Of a DNA stretch of 64,000 nucleotides, positions 54,355-64,000 are shown piece after piece (position 1 is the stretch's first letter; each line of letters starts with the position of its first letter). Origin of the DNA: Ridgeia piscesae (taxonomy: Eukaryota; Annelida; Polychaeta; Sabellida; Siboglinidae); the NCBI GenBank assembly GCA_025642075.2, contig JAODUO010000039.1:511001-575000 (forward strand), read 5' to 3'. The translations under genes were made by a program, and so were the position numbers. The notes under the pieces are model-generated. The model was not told the origin of the DNA. It saw nothing but the letters and a program-made list of their open reading frames with translations, and did no database searches.

Positions 54355-54688
54355 CCGAATTTTCCCGCCGAAGCTACCACTTTTTCCCGTCTAGCCGAAG
54401 TTGAAGGGCAGCCTTAAGCTTCTTAAGGGCAAAAACAAAAAATGTGTGGCGCTGCAATCGTTAATCGTTTTCCGTACTGATGCAGTGAAAATAAAAGCAG
54501 TATGTTGTATCGTTTTTTGTTTTTCTAATACATATTCGCCATACTACGCGTAGGACATTGCAATCGTTTTTCGTTTTTCGTTTTTCTTACTTCACTTCTG
54601 AAAACGAAAAACGAAAAAGGAATTCGCTTTTTCTTTTTTGTTTGCAAGTTTCAAAACGAAAAAAGAAAAGACGGTATATACACGGACC
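54355..54688 (-). mobile_element. Unclassified ~330-bp repeat element, copy B (inverted)
   Basis: This is the inverted partner of 52521-52820, separated by about 1.5 kb. It is longer because its run of TTTTTCG repeats is expanded. It may be an independent insertion of the same family or the second arm of one foldback unit. Confidence 0.65.
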
Positions 54689-54923
54689 TTGTCGCCTTAG
54701 CGGCAACCAACTTTACAATTTAAGGGCCACTCGTCCCGATTTAGGGTCTACTCACGTCGACAGCTGTAAGGCTTCGGTACGACGAGATGCCAGGCTCCGG
54801 AATCTGGGACATGTGGGGCGCGTGAACGTCATTACCCGAAGGCGCCCGTCTCCCAGTGGCATGGGGGAAACCACTCGTTATGTAGATTTTAGTTAGTGTT
54901 TTGTCGTCGGTGTAACTGTGCTA

Positions 54924-54936
54924 CCGCCAGAGGGCG
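54924..54936 (+). promoter_or_regulatory. CTCF-core-like motif, 12 of 13
   Basis: CCGCCAGAGGGCG differs from the core at its third base. Confidence 0.3.
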
Positions 54937-55165
54937 TTGCAGGAAAACTATGTCACATATAGACGTGATGTGTGTAAGCGTTTATTTCGGTTCATGGTGT
55001 TTAGGTTTATAAATAAATAAATATAGGTACTAAATAGTTAATAAAGCTTTATATGCAATTTCCAACATGCATGGCACATTTCCTGTCAAGTAGAAATGTG
55101 TTCTGGTGTTTGAGTCGCGTAGTGCCTAAAGGCCCTTGTGCGATATTCGAACGATAAATATATAC

Positions 55166-55245
<80 letters not shown>
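55166..55245. repeat. (AT)n microsatellite with TTTTA tail
   Basis: About 40 AT units, then (TTTTA)n to about 55266. Confidence 0.95.
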
Positions 55246-55249
<4 letters not shown>

Positions 55250-55303
55250 TTATTTTATTTTATTTAAAATGACCAATTATCCATTAAAAAAATTATTTTG
55301 ATG

Positions 55304-55424
55304 TAATAAATAAATACTGTATCTAAGATGTCCTTTAAAATGATAAATTATATATTTAGATATGATTATCTTAAGCTAATAAATAAATATTATGTATCTA
55401 GAAGATGTCCTTTAAAATGGTCTA
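55304..55424. repeat. 73-bp tandem duplication, AT-rich
   Basis: TAATAAATAAATA..GTATCTA..AGATGTCC then TTTAAAATG occurs at 55304 and again at 55377. Confidence 0.75.
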
Positions 55425-57785
55425 ATTTCTCTTTAGAATTATTACGTTAAGTTAACATTTTACAGTAAAATATTTCGTGTTTAGCACTACCAGTGCGCTA
55501 TCCGAGAACACGAGCAGCCGTACTCCGCCACACGCGTGCGGAACAGCAACACCAGCCAACCATTTTTAAAGCGATTTGTTTTCGAACTGATGCTTCTAAA
55601 ACGCTTGCCTGGCGGTAATAATCGGAACAAAGGATGACCATGGTGAGTTTGATCAGAGATAATTTAGCCAGGTCTTTTTATCTGTCGTTGAAGATAGCAG
55701 TTAGAGGCGTGAGTTCACTGTCGACAATTTTGGAAGCTGTTTTCACCTCTTTGTCAAGCCTGCTCCTCTGGCGCTGGCTGATGCCGCCGAACCACAAATA
55801 TATTGAGAATGCGAGAAAACAGAAATATAGAACTGCACAAAAATCTCCCTCCTCAGTCCGAGCTTCTTTAGTACAGCCTTTGTTGAGGCTTTTTAACTAC
55901 TGCATCTGTGTGAAGTATATGATTCCACGTCACCACGTGCGTCAAACATAGAGCTATATTAAGCCTACTTGTCTCTATTGACAGATGTGGAACGTAAGCT
56001 GTCGTTTTTCGAGATAACGCGTGGCAACTGTTAAGTCCAACTGTTAGAACAAGTAGAGTATAAATAAATGTAAACTTTCGCTTTCTTTTCCCAAACAAAT
56101 TAGTGCAGTTTTTGCAATGCTCTCATGAACAATAGACACATTAGGCATGAACGGGTCAGCACAGATACCGCCTCATACAGGCGTATAATATATGCACTGT
56201 ATCTGTAGTCCTAGTGGGCCAATCAATGGTTCACAGCGGCTTAGAAAGAGGTCATTGAACCGTCTGCTACTGTAGAAATAGGGATAACTAACGTGTTGAC
56301 ATGTTTCTCTAGTTGCTACGCGTTCCATGTCCCCCCTCCCGTGTTTATTCCCCAGTTAGCACATTTATCATATGTATAAACTATAAAGCGTGTTTCTGAA
56401 CAATTTTGCAAAGTCGTAAAACCTCGATGCCTCGGCCTAAACTCGTCTTGTCGTCGGTTCTACACGTGGCCGTGTTGCGGCGCTCACGGGCCTGGTTCTC
56501 GGGGCCACTGTCACTTCGATTTAAGGTGGATTCGATCGTCGTTGTTCCCGCGAACGCGGTGAAATCTACATTAGCCTCGGTCGGCAACCCTGTCACGTGT
56601 CAGCCAACAGCAATTAGACCGGAGTATCATTGAAGACTGGAAGGAAGCGAGTGCGTGTGGCCAGTTCTGTCGGTCATGCGCCTGCCGCGAAGTTGGACAA
56701 GACCGTGACGTTGGTCCGGTGTGTGCCGAAACGGAGTGGTCAGATCACACTACGGCCAAGCTACCGCCTATAATCTCTTTAGCCTACAGCATGGCAACAT
56801 TCTACATTACATTTTTCTTTAAAGAAAACAAAACGTCGTTTTTATGTGAAATTCCGAACGATTTTGTGACATAAAGCGCCTAATATTATTACAGTTGGAC
56901 AGTACGTCTGGATCTTTCCTGTTGTGGCTTAGATCTACTCTTATCGTTTGCGGTGCTGCCAAATATTTAATTATAGATCAAATACTTTGATTTCGCCTGA
57001 AAAAGCCATTGCTATCAAGTGCAGCCTCTGTTTTCTTTTTTATTATTTATTCCATTGTTTCTCGTGAACCTTTCAATTGCTCTTGCAGTGACATTTGCCT
57101 CCTCTTTCCTCTCAGTCCATATGTATCCACTAATCACGCTTTGCACATTCAAGACCGCGCCCGAAGAAAAATTTTCATATTGTTGGATCCTGATCAATTT
57201 TATTTCCCGGAGTTAGAACGACCATCGGAATTGTTCGTTTCCCGGCCGTGTAACAACACATGGCGGCTCCCGTAAACCCGCCTTTTGACTTTAGTTTCTA
57301 GCGTATTCATCCATCTGTTAACGACCTGAAATCTTAAACCGATTTCAGACTGTTTAACCTTCACGTTTTGACGCGTTGTTGAGCTCATATTCCAGAGGAT
57401 TTCGGTGCAATAAAGGTTTTTATATTGTATTCTATTTCATGCTACTTTTCTTTGGAGAATTTGACGCGTCCTTGAACGATTTCTTTGCGATTGCAATTCT
57501 TCTCTTAATTTCCTGATAACATCTGCTGTCTGATGTTACAACGTTGCCACCCAGTAATTGAACAAATCTACTCGTTTAATCTCTATCTATTATGTTGCAG
57601 GCCGGTGGTGTTACTTTCTTTCCATTATCAGATGGTTATAGTCAGTTCAAACACTCTAACCGGAAGCTGGCGTCCGGTGAACGCAATACCACGTGACCGA
57701 TCACGCGCGGTGGACACTTAATCCGACTCCATATACGTTGTCAACGCAGCCAACGGCGATGACTTGGGGGCATTTACACTTATGT

Positions 57786-57810
57786 GGTTAATTAATTAAT
57801 TAATTAATTA
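57786..57810. repeat. (TTAA)n microsatellite
   Basis: About six TTAA units. Confidence 0.9.
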
Positions 57811-58594
57811 CGTTGCAGTATGATGGAGGCGTGATTTGCTGCACGTGTAGACCCTATTATTCGACCTTAGAATGACTCCGCACTGGACAATGGCTCCATG
57901 TAGATAGGCTGACTACATCTAAATTGCAGGTTAGTTTAGCTGCTAGGCCGGTAGTTTGGTTTAGATAAGCTCAGTGTAGCATTTACCTTCATTATAGTAG
58001 TTAAACGCGAGCAACAGTCGACTGAGTGCAACCGCGAAACGGTTTCCTGTGGGTATACATGCATAATATTATGTACACGTAGCCGTTTCGTCAACAATAT
58101 CCCAAACTGAGATTTTGCCTTAGACCTACACGTCTTTAATTTATCGACAGTTCTTCGTATCTGAACATGGAAAGGAGGTGTTTCGTTCGATTTGTACAAG
58201 CCCTCTGGTCGTCATAAAGAGGGAAGCACCGTATATGTCGCAAAATAAGTCCTGGTGGGGGGGGGGTAGTGTAAAGGAACAAAAACACTGACTTTAAAGT
58301 GTTTACATTGTATCTGTTTCTTAACGAATATCTTAGTTTCGCAATTACCTGGTGGCAGAGATTGTTTCTTAACATAAAATAGTTAACGAAATTATATGTA
58401 ATATATACTTTTTTTTGAAAATGTCGACTATGTCGCGTGATCTTCGTCCAAGAAATGCAGTTGCGCTACTTGCGAGCAGCGTCCGTATAGTTACGTCTTC
58501 GATCAGTAGGATCGTTATCTAAAAACACCTTTCGAGTTCCGAGCTAGCGCATCGTGTTTACACAAAATAGATCCACTACGTTGGCGCGTGTATG

Positions 58595-58660
58595 TGCGTG
58601 CGCGCGTGTGTCCGTGTGGGTGTGGTTGGATGAGGGTGTGTGTGGGTGTGTGTTTTGTGA

Positions 58661-58704
<44 letters not shown>

Positions 58705-58723
58705 GTGCGTGCGTGTGTGTGTG

Positions 58724-58780
<57 letters not shown>

Positions 58781-58802
58781 GCGCGCGTGCGTGCGTGCGT
58801 GT
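58595..58802. repeat. (GT)n/(GCGT)n microsatellite
   Basis: GT and GTGG variants lead into pure GT, then about 13 GCGT units with a GCGCGCGC core near 58778-58786. Z-DNA-prone alternating purine-pyrimidine sequence. Confidence 0.9.
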
Positions 58803-59402
58803 GAGCATGTGTAGGCGGGTGACTCGTCGGAGACGTAGATGATCGCGATATTGACGCACACACACATCCAAAAGAGCCGCGCACTAAACGGAGGTAATTT
58901 GGTCATTCTTACATTTGAATCGACTCCGATGAATCATTGCATGTTACGTGAATCAGAAGTCATTATTAAAGGCTTAGAAACACCCGCCGCCTTATTATCG
59001 GCTGTGTTTACGTTTGTCTTTACACCGACTCATTGTTATCGCACAAAACTGTCCCGTAGATCGTCACGCCTCATTGACTTTGTTGCGTTCTGTCGTTGCC
59101 GCAGACAATAGCTAGTCCGCGCATGCCATTCACGCTTCTGCGGCTTAAGTCGCCGACTAATCAAATCGCTATTAATCCCCGTCTATTCCGGAATCACGCT
59201 GTTGCACCTGAGGTATGCGACTCAGTTAAAAGTTCGTGGCACACGAATAGAACGCGTCGGATTACACGGAGAGACATGGTCCCTGGCGAGTGGTTGAAGT
59301 TAAATGTCCCGTACTTCTGTTCTGTAGGTGAATAAATTTGCTTAGCCATTTCTGGTTGTTACCGTTCAACGGAATGCATATATATTATAGACATTATTGT
59401 GA

Positions 59403-59715
59403 TGAACTGTGGTCGCGCGGTAGAACACCGGACTGTCAATCGAGGGACGGTGATTCATTCTCACCTACCGCCGATTCGAAACTTACGCAATTTCGTTCAC
59501 CCCACATTTGCCTGGGTCTTTCAGACGAGACATTAAAAGCCGGTGGTCCCTTCTATCTGGTGTCTATGCCAGGGGGAGTAAAAGATCCCACACGAGGGGT
59601 ATATAATAAATGTGTAACCTGCAATGGACTCACACATTCTGGTTGGACTTTAAAACGCTCCCTCCAGTATCTGGACGAGATTAGGCCAATACGTATAATA
59701 ATTATAGTGTTCAAT
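59403..59715 (+). mobile_element. tRNA-derived SINE-like element (family 2)
   Basis: A tRNA-like head (GTGGTCGCGCGGTAGAAC, then GGTGATTCATTCTC) precedes AGACGAGACATTAAA..GGTCCC and GTAAAAGATCCCAC. From memory, these two blocks are typical of the central domain of widespread marine-invertebrate SINEs. The copy is diverged and has no cloverleaf. Confidence 0.55.
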
Positions 59716-59767
59716 CTACTATTTGTTTCGTAATACAATTATAAACACACTCATATACTCGCTCTCT

Positions 59768-59815
59768 CATACACACACACATGCGAGCACGAACGCACGC
59801 ACGCACGCACGCTCA
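59768..59815. repeat. (AC)n/(ACGC)n microsatellite
   Basis: Short AC array followed by ACGC tetramers. Confidence 0.85.
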
Positions 59816-61305
59816 TGCAATAATTATATATTAAATTATTTCCAAATTCTTTGTTCGTAATTGATTACTACTTCCGCAAAATGACATAACTAATTCCAAC
59901 CCCGACCAGCGTGGATTACTCTACTGGGCCCAGCGTTGCATGCCGGGAAGTTTTGCTGCAATGCTTGGTCCCTTGGGGAACTTTACAACAAACCACGTTG
60001 TAAAGAGAAACCGTCCCAATCACCGGGACAGCAACAGACGCGGTGTCGTTAACACCGGAAGTAGCGTCTCGAACACAGTCTCTCTACGTGTGAACCAGAC
60101 GCGTGGCAACGATTTCACAATCGCACGTGTTCGATTGTGGTCTATTATTTCATGACGTCACAATGCAATCGCTGCGTTTAGAAATACTTACGTTTACGTA
60201 ATTGATTAACTTCTTAATGACAATTCGCTGCGATAAAAAAGTGTTTGTTTGTAACAAAACGTATTCTAAGGTCAAGTTTGTCATGGGAGAAGTGTATGCA
60301 GGATAGCATATTATAGCGATAATCGACGCAAAAAATAGTAGCATAAATAGTACATATATCCAGTACTTTGCCTAAATCACAGATTGACAAAGGATCAAGC
60401 GTATCGTTTTAATTGTGACGTAGGCAACCCGCCATGTTGTGAGTCTAGTAATGCAGAATGAAGGACATGGTACACATCATTTAATTGGCTAAAATCTTTA
60501 CGTATATGATGTGAATATCAAGTAACACCATTCCGTCTTAATTGCACTAAAGTGCTCCTGGAATTGAGCAAAATAACTTCTTACAGCACGTGGCCTTGTC
60601 CGATTGTATTTCTACTCCGCCAACCACTCCTGTCATCACAGTTGCCTGCAACACACAGCGGGTGAAATTGTATATTTCTATTCCACAAACACCCGCTAAT
60701 ATATCCGATACGTTAGCGAGTGTCAAGATTATGCTAGTCGTTCGCTGTCTTTGTCTTACATTAATCACGTATCCTATCTTCAGACAAACGTCAGCGAAGT
60801 TGTACATACAGCGCGAATTCCTGGGATCCGATTACGTCACCAATGCTATCACACCACCTTCGGTGTCAAATAGATAAAAAAACACGAGTCGGGTGATGGT
60901 CGTAGGGTCGGTCCCTGTGTCACAATGTTATCAGCTTTCACCCTTTGACATTGAGTGTGGGGCGACTCGTGCATGTGAAACAACGAGTCAGTCAATCCAC
61001 ATTAGAGCAAAACTAACATTTACCTTCACGTTTATTGGACTGCCTCGAGGTAGGTATTTTCTACGTGCGTCACGTGGGGTGTGAATGAAGGTCTTTGGAG
61101 AGAGTTGAGGTTGGTATTTTCACGAGTTTCAAAAGGAGATGCAATTGGATGTTTTTATTTCTCGGAAAACCAGGAAGTCGGTATTGTTGTCTAGCTTCGG
61201 GGATACAACATACAACTGGACAGTTTACCCCCCGCACAGTGGCACCCACATACACAGCCTATATGAACCTCCATGTATATGTATCTGGTCTCTGTTGATT
61301 GTGGA

Positions 61306-61307
<2 letters not shown>

Positions 61308-61394
<87 letters not shown>
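61308..61394. repeat. (AT)n then (AG)n compound microsatellite
   Basis: AT array to 61354 and AG array from 61355 to 61394. Confidence 0.95.
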
Positions 61395-61396
<2 letters not shown>

Positions 61397-62499
61397 AGAC
61401 ATTTTAAGTGATTTTATTCTTTTTGTAGAAAGCCTAGGTGACGAGTATTTAATTTTCTGATGCAACAGAAAAAGTACCGTGAAATCGACATTCATTCAGA
61501 TATTAAAGTAATGTTGGTAATGTTTGCCACACGATGGGACGGATAATAACGATTATATAATTACCTACGTGTGATCACCCCTTCAGTAATATCCGTGGAA
61601 AAACTGTTACGGCGGAAATGAGAAAATGCTAAAATGAGTGATTTCAACAGAGAATTATGTGAGCTTTGCAATGCTATCACCTATTTTCTATATCTGGCAA
61701 CATATGCGAACATTCTGGTGCAATAAGCACCCTGAAAGATGATATATGAGGTCATTATCAAAAACATTCAGTGATTTTTTTTAATGAAAACCCGAATGGT
61801 TTAGATTGCATTTTACGCTGTTATAACATCCACAATTCTCAAGATATTAAAATAAATGTTCATGTTCCTGAGTTATATACTCATTATTTTATAGTGGGTT
61901 GTCTGAGGCCACGCCTTTAGGAATTTCACTGAAAATGATTTCTCACAGAAAGCTGTCCGTCCTGTAGTGCTATCACGTATTTCTACAGAGTTAGATCATT
62001 ACTCTTTCCCCTGTAGTCGTTCTACTGGTGTGTTCTATTTATATCTATGCATATTTCCCATCTCTATGGACGTAGACATATCCAAAAATCACTATGAACT
62101 TCCGTCCCTAAAATGTACCGACAAACCGTTTGGCACAAGGCCTATTAGGGTTCTCGTCAGACCCCGGCCAGTAGCTGGGGGGTGTCGCCAGATGGACCCT
62201 CCCAGGCACGAGCCCACACCGCCAGGGCGCAGGTTCTTGTCGTAATTAACACGACCACAAGTAATTAGTCGTGCCTTTAATTATGTGTCCGCGCGTGTCG
62301 ACGATGACGTCACCGTCAGAAATGAAGACCGCATATTAGACGGGTAACGGACATTTACTGTGAGTTAGAAGGAGACTGTGCTAAAAAGAATTTATATCAT
62401 AAAGAGGGTGTATTGTAAAAAATATAGAGTAAAGAGTTATCATACGATCGACGGATGCCCAAGATACCGATTGTTCTAAAGATGATTGGCCAAAACAAC

Positions 62500-62579
62500 G
62501 CACACACGTACACACACGCGCGCATATACACGCGCACGCACGCACGCACGCACGCACCCACGCACGCACGCACGCACGC

Positions 62580-62620
<41 letters not shown>
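62500..62620. repeat. (ACGC)n/(CA)n microsatellite
   Basis: ACGC tetramers at 62533-62585 lead into (CA)n to 62620. It is complementary in type to 58595-58802. Confidence 0.9.
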
Positions 62621-62624
<4 letters not shown>

Positions 62625-63324
62625 ACCCTCATGCTCATACAGGAGCGCCCGTATGCTAATACATGCACTCGTGATCATCCGCACGCATGCGCACGTACTC
62701 GTACATGCACGCGCATCAACATGTTCACATACATTTCTAGGACGTAATAAAACTATTTACGGAACAATTTTTGTAAATTTAACATACACTTATAAGGTAA
62801 AAAACACCTCTCTACGCTATCGGTCGGCGCTTGACACCCCGCCCCAGAGATGGAACCCCCCCCCGTCCCCATGTCATGTTGAATGCAGGCGCGCCTCGGA
62901 CTTGGTCCGGACTGGTCAACAACTCCCACACCCGCACAAACACTGCGGGGTTTTTACCGGCGCCGATATCTCCCGCCCTCCCTACCAGCCCGCTCGTGTT
63001 CCCGATATCAGAAACAGGTGCGACACTCGGGGAGCGGCGTCGATACGGGAAGAAGGCGTTGAGAAGACGGGGTACTTGTCTCGAAGTGTCGTCCCTATTC
63101 ATGGTTGAGGGCTATCTTCCAAGACGTCCCACTCGTAGGAAGATGGACGCGTAACGTGTCTTTGTGGAGACGCTTCCCGCTGAAGATAACGTAAATTGTC
63201 TGATTCCATTGGGTGGTTAGATAAAGCTCCCCCGTTGTGGAGTATCTCATCACGACAGATGATCCTGTCTCTATCTCTCTCTGGTCTCTGGATCAGCATG
63301 TTAGCAGCTCAGCTTGTTTCGTTG

Positions 63325-63389
63325 TGACGTCATTGTGACGTCATGTTGTGTTAAAGTTCGAGTAAAAAAAATCCGCCGACGTTTATAAA
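63325..63389 (+). promoter_or_regulatory. Tandem CRE octamers with TATA box
   Basis: TGACGTCA at 63325-63332 and 63336-63343, then TATAAA at 63384-63389. The arrangement resembles a cAMP-responsive core promoter, but no exon is recognisable in the remaining 600 bp. Confidence 0.35.
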
Positions 63390-64000
63390 CTTATCTTTGT
63401 AACCTGCTAATCCAGCGTAAGTCGCCGCAGTGTCCATACGTCGACCCCACGTGACCACTGGTATGGAGACTGCTAGTCGACTTTGGGAGTTACCAGCTCT
63501 GTTGCTTTGATGCGCGTCAGAGCTTGCCTTACGAACACATAGGTGCCAGATAAGTTACTTTATTATTATCATCATCGTCATCATCCTCATAATCATCACT
63601 AAAAGTCATCGTTATAACACGTTGACAGCAAAATGAAATTATTGTGTTAATTTTATAATTCTTCGAGAAAATATAGCAATCTTCCTTTTCTCCGCCTCCG
63701 CTCGGCCGGCCGCCCGTAATGCCTGATTTGTACCCCATGTTTAGAGCACCCAGAAGGGGGAACAACCTCGATTTGCACAAAAAAGCAGACACACTTTCCT
63801 AAACATTGAGGGCTGATCCCCGACGACCAGCCGGGTTCTGATGTATGAATACTAACTTCACCGCATCGACAACTCGAGGAATTCCACACAACAATCGCAG
63901 CCCCCTCCCCTACAGGGTAAACACACCAGAGACGTCGCGGGTTTGTCACGAAAAGAACCACACAATAACAACCCCCTCAGTCGATGTTCACCCCATTCCG

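Larger units (their letters stand above)
54689..58594. other. Gene-free stretch
   Basis: It contains a CTCF-like core, the AT array, the 73-bp duplication and the TTAA repeat. Short frames at 55634-55951 and 57009-57275 have no recognisable domain. Confidence 0.65.
59816..64000. other. Gene-free right end of the window
   Basis: It holds CRE octamers at 60153, 62305, 63325 and 63336, two microsatellites, and an ATC-rich tract near 63561-63600. The 217-residue + frame at 62455-63108 starts inside the CA/ACGC repeat and shows no domain. Confidence 0.6.

Noticed and set aside
62455..63108. 217-residue + strand frame
   Set aside because: The first part is the ACGC/CA repeat; the remainder shows no domain and competes with frames on the other strand.

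Overview
This is a eukaryotic nuclear window from an animal, most likely a mollusc or another lophotrochozoan. The evidence is a spliced metazoan gene with GT-AG introns, very dense simple-sequence DNA, tRNA-derived SINEs of the kind I associate with marine invertebrates, and long non-coding stretches. The organism assignment is inference. There are no bacterial operons, rRNA genes or CRISPR arrays.

Only one protein-coding gene can be supported: a complete five-exon G1/S cyclin D on the + strand (coding exons 39168-39362, 40671-40886, 41638-41797, 44226-44365, 45690-45836; 285 residues). All four junctions are in frame. The product keeps the LxCxE Rb-binding motif, both cyclin folds, the CDK-contact lysine and the C-terminal TPTDVR phosphodegron. 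A CCAAT/GC-box/TATA promoter lies just upstream. A long 3' UTR probably runs to a polyadenylation signal at 48622. It carries AU-rich nonamers, an 11-nt match complementary to let-7 nucleotides 1-11, an internal hAT-like MITE, and three Pumilio elements within 75 nt of each other near its 3' end.

Region by region: 1-19.4 kb is gene-free, with minisatellites of 18 bp (6.8-7.2 kb) and 38 bp (11.1-11.8 kb, which looks SINE-derived), a long (CA)n, and three patches of a decayed 15-bp repeat. 19.4-20.5 kb is a 27-copy 40-bp minisatellite carrying 13 AP-1 heptamers. 22.7-23.3 kb is a (CT)n/(CA)n block, followed by a SINE. 24-31 kb is AT-rich and gene-free. 31.4-33.1 kb holds an AT palindrome, a CA/GT cruciform-prone block and a 67-bp minisatellite. 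33.9-34.4 kb is a foldback MITE carrying NRF1-type sites. 37.2-37.4 kb is a second promoter-like block. 38.8-48.6 kb is cyclin D. 48.6-64 kb is gene-free, with a pair of related elements in inverted orientation (52.5 and 54.4 kb) around a SINE, another SINE at 59.4 kb and several GT/CA/AT microsatellites.

Because there is only one gene, the biology of interest is its regulation: promoter motifs, several insulator-like (CTCF-core) matches, and a 3' UTR with the known types of cyclin D post-transcriptional control. I see no convincing new protein system. The other open frames are low-complexity or lack homology I can recognise.
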